NCBI RefSeq assembly: GCF_001885905.1
Contig: NZ_JXKM01000011.1
Span: forward strand, 667 to 64,666
Length of the DNA: 64,000 nucleotides
Direction: 5' to 3'
Source of the DNA: Enterococcus devriesei
GTDB lineage: Bacteria > Bacillota > Bacilli > Lactobacillales > Enterococcaceae
In this document: piece by piece, positions 1-7,649 of the stretch
Position numbering within the stretch: position 1 is the stretch's first letter
How the letters are laid out: each line of letters opens with the position of its first letter
The notes under the pieces: generated by a model
What the model saw: the letters and a program-made list of their open reading frames with translations, nothing else
Told to the model about the DNA's origin: nothing
Databases searched by the model: none
Program-made: the position numbers and the translations under genes

Positions 1-627
1 AAAGCACCAAGTGGCTATATTCTGAATACTAAAAAAGTTTCATTTACAATCGAAGCTGAAACTACTGATAAACCTAAAACAATAGTAGCAAGTGATAACT
101 TTGTTAATTACCAAGGGAGTGCGCAACTAATTAAGCAAGATGAACAAGGTAATCATTTAGCTGGAGCGCTTTTCCGGGTAGATCAATTAGATGCTCAGGG
201 CAAAGTATTAAAAGCAGGTGTCCAAAAGAATTTAATTAGTAGCAAGATCGGAGTCGTTCTAGCTACCGATTTAGCACCTGGCAACTACCAATTTGTTGAA
301 ACGGAAGCGCCAAAGGGATATCAATTAAGCAACGAAGTGAAAAAATTTGTTATCCAATCTCAGGCAGAAGATGCGCCGGAAATTGTTGAATCAGGTAAAT
401 TCATCAATCAACTAGTACCTGAAAAGCCAAAAAAACCAACGAATAAACCGCAATCTAAACATTCGAACCATTCAATAAAATCAGTAAACTCTGTAATAAA
501 CGATGCTAAGGAAACGAGAAAGCTTCCGCAAACAAATGATGTTAAAAACTATAGCATGATTATTTTAGGAATTTTAATTTTAGCTACCATAGTAATCGTC
601 GGCTATCGTCGCTATAAAAATAAATAG
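1..627 (+). CDS. LPXTG-type surface protein, C-terminal part (Cna B-type domains), partial
   Basis: The frame is open from base 1, so only the last 208 residues of a longer protein are visible. Two copies of a Cna B/SpaA-type repeat end are seen: a KAPSGY motif at the very start and an ETEAPKGYQL motif near base 300, both typical of the last strand of collagen-adhesin B domains that form isopeptide bonds. A Lys/Pro/Ser/Asn-rich wall-spanning stretch follows, then a sorting signal (LPQTN at 523-537), one membrane helix and a basic tail (YRRYKNK). The protein should be secreted and attached to peptidoglycan by a sortase; a class A sortase lies at 43.8 kb. The fifth residue of the motif is Asn instead of the usual Gly. 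The ligand cannot be told from this fragment. Confidence 0.85.
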   Translation, partial: KAPSGYILNTKKVSFTIEAETTDKPKTIVASDNFVNYQGSAQLIKQDEQGNHLAGALFRVDQLDAQGKVLKAGVQKNLISSKIGVVLATDLAPGNYQFVETEAPKGYQLSNEVKKFVIQSQAEDAPEIVESGKFINQLVPEKPKKPTNKPQSKHSNHSIKSVNSVINDAKETRKLPQTNDVKNYSMIILGILILATIVIVGYRRYKNK

Positions 628-653
628 TCTGATTTAGTTAGTTACTCTTAAGA

Positions 654-690
654 AGCATTAAGACCTTTTCAGGTTCTTAATGCTTTTTTT
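654..690 (+). terminator. Rho-independent terminator after surface protein gene
   Basis: AGCATTAAGACCT pairs with AGGTTCTTAATGCT (one bulged base) and is followed by a run of seven T. It ends the surface-protein transcript. Confidence 0.85.
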
Positions 691-789
691 ATGATCTTTG
701 TCTAGAACATGCTCATCAAAGCTTTAATTTGTGCTTTCATGCTAGAATAGGAATGATTGATTACGCTGTGTTCTATTGGGAGGTTGATG

Positions 790-1530
790 ATGAAAATAAA
801 AATTCGGAAGCGCTTGATAGGTAATATTCCCTTACTAGAGGTTGTTGCAGAGGACAAAGTCTATGAGCCGCTGCCACTGATTATTTATTATCATGGCTGG
901 CAAACGGCCAAAGAACTGGTGCTGACTCAAGGTCGGAAATTAGCCGCGCAGAATTTTCGCGTATTATTGCCGGATGCGGCGAATCATGGGGAGCGTAAAA
1001 CAAAAACTTCGGAGATTCCTTCGTTGACTTTTTGGGACAGTATCCAAACGAATCTCTATGAGTTTGGTTTCTTGGTAGATTATTTTGAAAATCTTGGCTT
1101 GGTCATGGGGAAAATTGGTGTTGGCGGCATCTCGATGGGTGGGATCACGACTTGCATGCTGTTGACACAGCATCCGGAGATTGATGTCGCGGCTTGTGTG
1201 ATGGGTTCGCCGGCGCCAATCAAATATCGGGAACGTATCAATCAGCATGCCAGTGAGTTAGGTTTCTATTTACCGCCGGATTATCGCCAGTTGACTTCGT
1301 GGCTTAATGAGTATGATTTATCGTTAGCACCGGAAAAAGTGGCAGGTCGCCCATTATTTTTCTGGCATGGAACAGAGGATGAAAAAATCCCTTATGCCCA
1401 TACGGCGGATTTTATTCAAGCCAATCAGCAGAACAATATTACCTTTGTCAGTGCACAGGAGCGGCACTTTGTAGAGATTGCGACAATGGATCAGATTACG
1501 GATTTCTTTGCGGACAATTTCAGTGAATAA
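790..1530 (+). CDS. Alpha/beta hydrolase (YitV-like serine esterase/peptidase fold)
   Basis: A 246-residue cytoplasmic protein with no signal peptide. The alpha/beta hydrolase elements are in order: an oxyanion-hole region around YYHGW near residue 40, a nucleophile elbow GISMGG near residue 120, an acidic residue in GTEDEKIP near 200 and a late histidine in ERHFVE near 225. This matches the prolyl-oligopeptidase/dienelactone-hydrolase-like esterases represented by Bacillus YitV; the substrate is unknown. The frame extends upstream to a TTG at 757, but GGAGG at 779-783 is correctly spaced for the ATG at 790 (ATG 787 is the close alternative). It stands alone, with 75 bases before the alcohol dehydrogenase gene. 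Confidence 0.8.
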   Translation: MKIKIRKRLIGNIPLLEVVAEDKVYEPLPLIIYYHGWQTAKELVLTQGRKLAAQNFRVLLPDAANHGERKTKTSEIPSLTFWDSIQTNLYEFGFLVDYFENLGLVMGKIGVGGISMGGITTCMLLTQHPEIDVAACVMGSPAPIKYRERINQHASELGFYLPPDYRQLTSWLNEYDLSLAPEKVAGRPLFFWHGTEDEKIPYAHTADFIQANQQNNITFVSAQERHFVEIATMDQITDFFADNFSE

Positions 1531-1605
1531 AAGGGAAGTTAGTTTCATTCTGAAAAACTTTGGCTTATGATAAATAGATAGAGTGAATTGAGGAGGAAAA
1601 TAGCA

Positions 1606-2793
1606 ATGGAGAATTTTGATTTTCATGTAACGACGGATATTCGTTTTGGGAAAGACCGTTTAGCGGAATTACCAGAGGTCTTGAACCAATTTGGGAAAAA
1701 GGTTCTAATCGTTTATGGTGGCGGCAGTATCAAAAAAATCGGTTTGTACGATAAAGTAATGGAGCAGCTGAAAGCCAATGGCAACGAAGTCTTTGAATTA
1801 GCCGGTGTCGAGCCCAATCCGCGAGTGGAAACGGTCCGCCGCGGGGCAGACATTTGTCGTAAAGAAAAGGTCGATGTGGTTCTTGCTGTCGGTGGTGGGT
1901 CAACGATTGATTGTGCCAAAGTAGTTGCGGCGGCGACAAAATTTGACGGCGATGCGTGGGATCTTGTGTTGCAACGTCGGAAATATACAGGTGGCGCGCT
2001 ACCGTTAGTGACGATTTTGACTTTAGCTGCGACTGGGAGTGAAATGAACAGTGGAGCCGTGATCTCAAACCTTGACACTCATCAAAAGCTAGGTACCGGT
2101 AGTAAAGCGATGTTGCCAAAAGTTTCTTTCTTAGATCCGCAAAATACATTCAGCGTCAATAAGTATCAAACAGCGGCGGGTTCAGCGGATATCATGAGTC
2201 ATTTGATCGAAAATTATTTCAAACAGACAGAAGGAACCGACGTTCAAGATTCTGTTTCTGAAGGTTTAATGCGTTCGGTTATCAAAAATTGTCCAATCGC
2301 TTTGAAATATCCTGAAGATTACGATGCCCGGGCGAACTTGATGTGGGCCAGCACGTTAGCGTTGAACGGCTTGACGGGGAACGGCAAACCTGGCGCTTGG
2401 TCGTGTCATCCGATGGAACATGAATTGAGTGCCTTTTACGATATCACTCATGGTGTCGGCTTAGCGATCTTGACCCCTCGCTGGATGGAATATGCCTTGA
2501 ATGATGAAACAGTTGATAAGTTTGCTAGCTTTGCTTGGAACGTCTGGGGCGTAGAGGAACGTGTTCCAATGATGGCGGCGCGCATGGGGATTCAAAAATT
2601 ATACGACTACTTCAAGGCTTGCGGAATTCCTATGACCTTGCCAGAAGTTGGGATCGAAGAAGAAAAATTTGATGAGATGGCCAAGCAAGCGGTGGCTCAC
2701 AGCACGATCAAAACCGATGCTTTTGTCCCATTGGATGAAGCGGCGGTCAAAGCAATCTATACAGCTTGTTTAACTGAAAGTAGCTTTGACTAA
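1606..2793 (+). CDS. Iron-containing alcohol dehydrogenase (butanol dehydrogenase/YugJ type)
   Basis: A 395-residue group III (iron-dependent) alcohol dehydrogenase, expected to reduce aldehydes to alcohols with NAD(P)H during fermentation. The N-terminal half has the dinucleotide motif VGGGSTIDCAK; the C-terminal helical half has the metal ligands in SADIMSHLIE, HPMEHELSAF and DITHGVG. Length and motif order match BdhA/YugJ enzymes, and it has no aldehyde dehydrogenase fusion, so it is not AdhE. The ATG at 1606 is chosen because AGGAGG at 1591-1596 lies 9 bases upstream; the longer frame from TTG 1588 would place the ribosome binding site inside the gene. The true substrate cannot be read from the sequence. 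Confidence 0.9.
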   Translation: MENFDFHVTTDIRFGKDRLAELPEVLNQFGKKVLIVYGGGSIKKIGLYDKVMEQLKANGNEVFELAGVEPNPRVETVRRGADICRKEKVDVVLAVGGGSTIDCAKVVAAATKFDGDAWDLVLQRRKYTGGALPLVTILTLAATGSEMNSGAVISNLDTHQKLGTGSKAMLPKVSFLDPQNTFSVNKYQTAAGSADIMSHLIENYFKQTEGTDVQDSVSEGLMRSVIKNCPIALKYPEDYDARANLMWASTLALNGLTGNGKPGAWSCHPMEHELSAFYDITHGVGLAILTPRWMEYALNDETVDKFASFAWNVWGVEERVPMMAARMGIQKLYDYFKACGIPMTLPEVGIEEEKFDEMAKQAVAHSTIKTDAFVPLDEAAVKAIYTACLTESSFD

Positions 2794-2805
2794 AACAATT
2801 TGAAT

Positions 2806-2844
2806 AAAAAGAAAAATGGCTGGGACAAGTAGTCTCAGCCATTT
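2806..2844 (-). terminator. Terminator of acyltransferase gene (convergent gap)
   Basis: AAATGGCTGGGAC (2814-2826) pairs with GTCTCAGCCATTT (2832-2844). The T-rich tail is on the minus strand, so it mainly ends the leftward acyltransferase transcript; it overlaps that gene's stop codon. It may also stop rightward readthrough from the alcohol dehydrogenase gene. Confidence 0.75.
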
Positions 2845-3830
2845 GGCATAATAAAATGTAAAATTCGGGAGAGCGTTTTTTGCAAGGTCGTGGTGACTTT
2901 TGGTCGAGACAATAAATACAGGATCAAGAAAGTCCCAGCGACTAATAAAATCAAATGCAGCAGGGGATTGTTTACTGCTTGGGTCAGTTGCACTAAAGGA
3001 GCGACTAAATACACATGCAGTAAGTAGATCGCCAGCGTTTTTTGGCCCCAGGAAGTAAAGAAGTGCGGCTTAGGCGCCGCCAAGCTGATAAAAACAAAAA
3101 CAAAGGCGAAGCCCACCAAGTACAAAAGAACACTATTTAAAATATTTTGATACAACGGCAATTTGAATAGTAAGAAGGAACGATCCCGCCATAAGATCTC
3201 GGCTGGCAGATCCGTCTGGACCCAAAAGTAAGCGATTCCTAGTCCAGCTAAAATAATTCCGATACTGAAAAATTTGCGCCAGCGTAAACGATGGATTTTT
3301 TCCAGCAAAGTCCGATCCATAAAATAACCGGCTAAAAAATAAGGCAAGAATCCTAAAGTTCGTGCCATCGCCATGTACGTTCCAAATTCGCTTAGAAAAC
3401 CGGAAAAAATACCAATAATGAAACTTATAATTAAGATTCGCCGAACTTTCACTAGGTCTGGTAGCAATAAACGCCAGATAAACATACAATATAAATACCA
3501 AAGCGTCCAACCTGGGCTCAAGATCATAAATTCATCAATTTTTCCAATCGCCAACATGATGAAGGACAGGATCAGGTTCAAGAGCAGGTACGGGACGAGA
3601 AAAGTCTCGACCGCGGTGGCTCGGCCTTTGGCTAAATTTTTCGAGAAGTAGCCGGAAATAAAAATAAATACTGGCATGTGAAACAGATAGATGAAGACAT
3701 ACATAAATTCACCCACCTTGTTATCTAAACGAAAGTATTCCAAGGCGTGTCCTAAGACGACAAGTAGAATCAAAATGCCGCGAATATTATCATACAGGTA
3801 TTCGCGATTTGGTTTTGTGATTGTGGACAC
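2835..3830 (-). CDS. Acyltransferase 3 family integral membrane protein
   Basis: A 331-residue protein made of about ten hydrophobic segments. The N-terminus has the AT3 signature: a DNIRGILILLVVLGH region with the conserved Arg and His, and FHMPVFIFISGYF in the second helix. Family members O-acetylate or O-acylate cell-surface glycans (OatA, OafA, IcaC relatives). No SGNH domain is attached, so it resembles stand-alone AT3 transferases, and the acceptor is unknown. The start is doubtful: the GTG at 3830 directly abuts the AAGGAG ribosome binding site with no spacer, an in-frame TAA lies just upstream, and the first properly spaced codon is ATC. Confidence 0.85.
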   Translation of the reverse strand: MSTITKPNREYLYDNIRGILILLVVLGHALEYFRLDNKVGEFMYVFIYLFHMPVFIFISGYFSKNLAKGRATAVETFLVPYLLLNLILSFIMLAIGKIDEFMILSPGWTLWYLYCMFIWRLLLPDLVKVRRILIISFIIGIFSGFLSEFGTYMAMARTLGFLPYFLAGYFMDRTLLEKIHRLRWRKFFSIGIILAGLGIAYFWVQTDLPAEILWRDRSFLLFKLPLYQNILNSVLLYLVGFAFVFVFISLAAPKPHFFTSWGQKTLAIYLLHVYLVAPLVQLTQAVNNPLLHLILLVAGTFLILYLLSRPKVTTTLQKTLSRILHFIMPNG

Positions 3831-4126
3831 CTCCTTCAGATTCCGTTATGCTTAAGAAGCAGACTACGATGATCCACCTGTCTATTGTAGCATGAAAAGG
3901 CGTGTTCGTTTAGTTAAGATCATCATAAAATCGGCCCCCCATGCCACAATCATTGGTCCTGCTTTTTTGATTTTTGGGCAAGTCGAATTCAGACGAGTCG
4001 TTGCATAAAAAATGAAAAAAGGAACAAATTCCTGTACACTCTAGTTAAATGAAAGAAACGGGAACAAATAACTAAAACTTATTTTTCAACACCCAATCTG
4101 AGATGAATTTGAATAAGGAGATGGCG
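3831..4126. other. Divergent intergenic region
   Basis: This separates the leftward acyltransferase and the rightward hydrolase genes and should hold both promoters. TACAAT on the minus strand near 3885 and TACACT on the plus strand near 4036 are possible -10 elements, without convincing -35 partners. No open frame or strong hairpin is seen. Confidence 0.4.
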
Positions 4127-4999
4127 ATGCGTTATTCAGCGAAATTTGTAAAAAATGTCTTTAAAGTAATCAATATGAAAAAACTGGTAGGGGCGACGAT
4201 GGTCGATCCCCCTAAGCGACGCCGCTTGATCAGTCGGCAGCTTTCTCAAACCGATATTCCGCAAAAAATAGCTGAAATCGCTGGGCATCAGCTGATTACG
4301 TTATTTCCTGCGCATCCCACCAAACGTCATGTTTTTTATCTTCATGGCGGCGGTTATGCCTTAGAAGCCTCTCCTTTTCATAAAGAAATACAAGAACGCT
4401 TTGTGAAGCGTTATAATTTAAAAGTAAGTTATTTTGATTATCCTTTGGCGCCGGAAAATACGGCGGAAAAAACGGTCCCTTTGACGGAGAAAGCCTTTCA
4501 GCAATTGGCGTATCTCTATCCTGACGACGAGTTTTGTTTATTCGGGGACTCCGCTGGTGGCGGCTTGGCGATGAGCTTAGCGCAGCATTTGCGGAATATC
4601 GATTTGCCGAAGCGACCGAAAAAAATCGCGCTAGCCTCTCCGTGGCTGGATGCGTCATTAAGTGACCCACGTTCACAGGAACTTCAAGAAAAAGATGTAC
4701 TATTAGAAAAAGATCTCTTGGCTGAGGCCGGCGAAAATTATGCGGGCGAATTGTCTTTGACAGATCCGCTGGTTTCGCCGATCTACGGCAGCTTTGATGA
4801 CCTTGGAGAATTATTAGTTGTAGCGGGAACGGATGAAATTTTGTATCCCGATGTTCTACGGCTGCAAGAGCGAATCAAGCGCAGTCAGGGGACCACGATG
4901 CGTTTAGAAATCGTCGAAGGCATGATGCATGATTTTGTCGTCTATCCTCTGAGAGAATCATTGCCGTATGTGGATCAAATCGGCGAATTTTATCAATAG
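4127..4999 (+). CDS. Alpha/beta hydrolase fold-3 esterase (hormone-sensitive lipase family)
   Basis: A 290-residue esterase. The HSL-family oxyanion motif HGGGYA is near residue 75, the nucleophile elbow GDSAGG near 142, the acidic residue probably in AGTDEILYPD near 240, and the histidine in MMHDFVVYP near 270. Such enzymes hydrolyse short- to medium-chain carboxylic esters in the cytoplasm. The frame allows ATG 4103, but AAGGAG at 4115-4120 is spaced 6 bases from ATG 4127, so the shorter form is preferred. It lies 30 bases upstream of a TVP38-type gene and may be cotranscribed with it. The physiological substrate is not evident. Confidence 0.85.
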   Translation: MRYSAKFVKNVFKVINMKKLVGATMVDPPKRRRLISRQLSQTDIPQKIAEIAGHQLITLFPAHPTKRHVFYLHGGGYALEASPFHKEIQERFVKRYNLKVSYFDYPLAPENTAEKTVPLTEKAFQQLAYLYPDDEFCLFGDSAGGGLAMSLAQHLRNIDLPKRPKKIALASPWLDASLSDPRSQELQEKDVLLEKDLLAEAGENYAGELSLTDPLVSPIYGSFDDLGELLVVAGTDEILYPDVLRLQERIKRSQGTTMRLEIVEGMMHDFVVYPLRESLPYVDQIGEFYQ

Positions 5000-5029
5000 C
5001 GACTCAGCTAACCGGTTAGGAGGGAAAGG

Positions 5030-5644
5030 ATGGAGCAAAAAACGAAACACGGACCGTCGTGGCATCAAAAGATGATTCAAGTCTTGCCGGTTATCGGCTT
5101 AGCGACGTTTGTTTTTATATTGATTTATATCCGTCATTCGGGCATGTTCAGTTCGGTGTCTGATTTGCAGCATTTTATTAAGAGCTTTGGCAGCTTTGCT
5201 ATTTTTGCCTTTGTGATCGTTCAGGCGATCCAGCCGATCATTCCTTTTTTGCCCGGCGGATTTGCGACGATCGTGGGGATGCTGATGTTCGGGAATATTC
5301 CTGGCATCCTATATAGCTACATCGGTTTAGTAATTGGTGAGATTGGTTTATTTTTATTGGTTCGCCGCTTCGGGCCGCGCTTTGCCCGGCTGGTGTTATC
5401 GGAGAAAAATTTTGATAAATTCGAGACCACCTTACAAACCCATACCCAAGATATTAAGCGATTATTGATCGTCTGCTTCATTTTCCCATTTTTACCAGAT
5501 GATCTGACTTGTCTGGTAGCTGGGATGACGGATTTGTCTTTCAGAGAATATGTTCAGATCATTATGATCTTCAAACTATGGTCGGTCGCTTCATACGGCT
5601 ATGTTTGTCTTTTCGTGTTAGACAAGACCTTGGCCCGATTTTAA
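5030..5644 (+). CDS. TVP38/TMEM64 family membrane protein (DedA-like)
   Basis: A 204-residue integral membrane protein. After a short basic N-terminus there is one helix, then the conserved VTT/SNARE-associated region: FLPGGFATIVGMLMFG, a GEIGLFLLVRRFG re-entrant segment, and FPFLPDDLTCLVAGMTDLSF in the C-terminal half. The fold is shared by DedA and TMEM41/VMP1 proteins, some of which scramble or flip lipids; a lipid-translocation role here is inferred by family only. A second TVP38 gene lies at 22.1 kb. AGGAGG about 6 bases upstream supports the ATG. A terminator follows immediately. Confidence 0.85.
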   Translation: MEQKTKHGPSWHQKMIQVLPVIGLATFVFILIYIRHSGMFSSVSDLQHFIKSFGSFAIFAFVIVQAIQPIIPFLPGGFATIVGMLMFGNIPGILYSYIGLVIGEIGLFLLVRRFGPRFARLVLSEKNFDKFETTLQTHTQDIKRLLIVCFIFPFLPDDLTCLVAGMTDLSFREYVQIIMIFKLWSVASYGYVCLFVLDKTLARF

Positions 5645-5646
5645 TT

Positions 5647-5712
5647 AAAAAAAGCGCCTCAGACTGTTTCTGATTGATTCACTAATCGAGAAAGTGATGA
5701 GGGGCTTTTTAT
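5647..5712 (+). terminator. Terminator after TVP38 gene
   Basis: AAAAAGCGCCTCA pairs with TGAGGGGCTTTTT across a roughly 36-base loop that itself contains weak pairing. It ends in a T-run just before the ribosome binding site of the next gene. Confidence 0.7.
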
Positions 5713-5727
5713 TTAGGAGGAAATGAA

Positions 5728-6678
5728 ATGATTCGTTATGGTGTTTTAAGTACGGCTCAAGTTGTTCCCCGTTTTGTCGCAGGGGTGAAAGAAAGTAAAG
5801 ATGGGATCGTAACGGCAATCGCCTCTCGCGGCTTGGAGAAAGCTCAGAAAATGGCGAAAGAATTGAATATCCCTAATGCGTTTGGCAGTTATGAAGCCTT
5901 GTGCCAAAGTGCTGAAGTAGATATCGTATATATTGCGGTCTACAATAAAGGCCACTATGAAGCAGCTAAGCTGGCGTTAATGAATAATAAGCATGTGTTG
6001 TTAGAAAAACCCTTTACGATGACCTTGGCGCAAGCGGAAGTACTATTTGCCTTAGCCGAGGAGCGTCAGTTATTTCTGATGGAAGCGCAAAAGGCGTTGT
6101 TTTTGCCAATCACCCAACAAGTAAAAGAAGTGATCCAACAAGGAAAAATCGGAACAGTCCGTTGGCTGGATTCAGTCACTGCCTATCCGAATATCGATCA
6201 TATCTCTTGGTTTCGTGATTTGAGTGCCGGTGGCGGTGTTTTAAGAGGAGCGGGGACCTATCCATTAGAGTATATGCAGCACTTGCTAGATACTGTGCCA
6301 AACGCGCAGGGAACCTTGTATTTTCCAGCAGGACAATCTGACGCGCAAGCACAAGTAACATTGGGATTTCCTGATGGTGTAATCGGTACGATTTTTCTAA
6401 CGGTGGAATTGGACTTAACGAAACAAATGATTGTTTATGGTGAAAAAGGTAAGATCGTGATACCGGATTTTTGGAAGACGGACCATGCAGAAGTTCAGTA
6501 TGAAAATGGAGAAACGGAAAAACTACACAGTCAGCAAGCGAGTGAGTTTGTTTTTGAAGTGGAACATGTCAATCAGTGCTTAGAGCAAGGATTGCTGCAA
6601 AGTCCAGTGGTAACAAAAGAGTTAACACTACAGACGGTGGCAATCACTGAAGCGATCTATCAACAAAATCAAAAATAA
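5728..6678 (+). CDS. Gfo/Idh/MocA family NAD(P)-dependent oxidoreductase
   Basis: A 316-residue soluble dehydrogenase. The N-terminal Rossmann domain starts with MIRYGVLSTAQVVPRF, and the family EKP motif is present (LLEKPFTMT near residue 95). The C-terminal alpha/beta domain has GGGVLRGAGTYPLEY, corresponding to the substrate pocket with the catalytic Tyr/His region (GxxD/YP in this subgroup). It is closest in feel to dihydrodiol-dehydrogenase-like members that act on sugars or trans-diols; the substrate is not assigned. AGGAGG 7 bases upstream fixes the ATG. It appears to be a single-gene unit between a terminator and a probable small-RNA gene. Confidence 0.88.
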   Translation: MIRYGVLSTAQVVPRFVAGVKESKDGIVTAIASRGLEKAQKMAKELNIPNAFGSYEALCQSAEVDIVYIAVYNKGHYEAAKLALMNNKHVLLEKPFTMTLAQAEVLFALAEERQLFLMEAQKALFLPITQQVKEVIQQGKIGTVRWLDSVTAYPNIDHISWFRDLSAGGGVLRGAGTYPLEYMQHLLDTVPNAQGTLYFPAGQSDAQAQVTLGFPDGVIGTIFLTVELDLTKQMIVYGEKGKIVIPDFWKTDHAEVQYENGETEKLHSQQASEFVFEVEHVNQCLEQGLLQSPVVTKELTLQTVAITEAIYQQNQK

Positions 6679-6699
6679 ATGGTAAAAGCCTTGTCGATG

Positions 6700-6895
6700 T
6701 GCTATAGTGTGTCTCATGCGACGAGTCGAGCGGATCTGCAATTTATGATCCTTCGATCCAGAGGCACAAGACGTATGTCACCTGTCGGATTTCAGGCGTG
6801 TCGGAAAGAAGCTTAGTGGACGAAGAACCTTTCTATCAAATTTTATTTGATACTGGGAGAACCGTGTTTGGAATGTATTCCAAACACGGTTTTTT
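6700..6895 (+). ncRNA. Candidate structured small RNA of unknown family
   Basis: No convincing frame is present, but a series of hairpins is visible: GGATC/GATCC near 6735-6755, CACCTG/CAGGCGTG near 6780-6802, TATCAAAT/ATTTGATA near 6835-6853, and a very strong terminator at 6861-6895. TATAGT at about 6701 could be the -10 box of its own promoter, although no good -35 is seen. The next real gene starts more than 400 bases beyond the terminator, so this looks like an independent RNA or an attenuated leader. It did not match the riboswitch, SRP, RNase P, tmRNA or 6S consensus that I can recall. The 5' end is estimated. Confidence 0.5.
6861..6895 (+). terminator. Strong intrinsic terminator of the candidate RNA
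   Basis: ACCGTGTTTGGAAT pairs perfectly with ATTCCAAACACGGT around a two-base centre (so a slightly larger loop in practice), followed by TTTTTT. Confidence 0.9.
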
Positions 6896-7330
6896 GTTTT
6901 TTAACTATAAAGAAAGGATAAAATTTTCAACATGAATAAATCACTTTACAGCAGGCATGTTCATGTCTGGCTTCGCGAACTAGCTTTATCGGCAATAAGC
7001 CAAACGATTGCGAAATTTGAGCAGCACCAAGTAGGAACTGTTCAACATCAAAGTTAGAACTTTGTGTTTCTCAGTCATTTATCAAAACTTTGGTCTGATT
7101 GCTCAGCTGACTCCTAATTAGGAAATCATTTTTCCAAAAACACGAAAAATGATTCTGATTGTCGTTACGCCTACCATTTCTCTAATCTCAATCAAGCGAG
7201 CAGAAAAACTGGCAAAAAGCTGAGGGAGTTCGCGAAAGGCTTTCTTATTGAGACTACTGAGAGAAGAATTTGCTGGAGTACTAAAATGTGAGTATACTGA
7301 TTCTAACAACTTTTGTTTGGAGGCCCTACG
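6896..7330 (+). other. Long intergenic stretch without a clear gene
   Basis: It contains a 41-codon ATG frame (6932-7057) with a poorly spaced ribosome binding site and no recognisable product. It also has an 11-bp perfect inverted repeat, AATCATTTTTC (7124-7134) with GAAAAATGATT (7144-7154). GAGTATACT near 7290 may be the -10 region of the following gene. Nothing else is supported. Confidence 0.4.
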
Positions 7331-7570
7331 ATGAGTAAACACGATGTTGTCCCGCCGATTCCGCCAACTGATTTTATCGACCCGCTAACGGCCACTCAGC
7401 AAGCCGCTCAACACAATTCAGCTGAAGAACCCCGCCGCCTCGAAATTAAGCCAATCAAGCATAAAGAAGCGGAGGAGCGGCTAATAGTCTTTACCGATCC
7501 GTGGACGATTGATCTGGAAAAAAAGTCAGCGATCAAAAAGAGCAAGCAGGATGCTAAAGCAGAACATTAA
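7331..7570 (+). CDS. Small hypothetical protein
   Basis: A 79-residue hydrophilic protein that I do not recognise. It begins with a Pro-rich segment (VVPPIPPTDFIDP) and ends in a highly charged Lys/Glu-rich tail. It has no signal peptide, membrane segment or Cys pair. TTGGAGG at 7317-7323 is spaced 7 bases from ATG 7331, so this start is preferred over 7313. A bidirectional terminator follows 10 bases later. The good ribosome binding site and terminator support a real gene, but no function can be proposed. Confidence 0.6.
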   Translation: MSKHDVVPPIPPTDFIDPLTATQQAAQHNSAEEPRRLEIKPIKHKEAEERLIVFTDPWTIDLEKKSAIKKSKQDAKAEH

Positions 7571-7580
7571 TGAAAATAGA

Positions 7581-7629
7581 AAAACAAAAAACCAGGCAGC
7601 TGACAATAAGATGTCAGTGGCCTGGTTTT
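7581..7629. terminator. Bidirectional terminator between small ORF and aquaporin gene
   Basis: AAACCAGGC plus inner CTGACA pair with TGTCAG plus GCCTGGTTT. TTTT follows on the plus strand and a longer T-rich tail follows on the minus strand, suiting the convergent genes on both sides. Confidence 0.85.
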
Positions 7630-7649
7630 ACGAGTAAACGATACCTCTC

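Noticed and set aside
6932-7057. 41-codon ATG frame after the candidate RNA
   Set aside because: The ribosome binding site is about 13 bases away, composition is not protein-like and no family is recognised.
7118-7342. 74-codon minus-strand frame
   Set aside because: It contains the inverted repeat and overlaps the ribosome binding site of the small gene at 7331; no signal supports translation.
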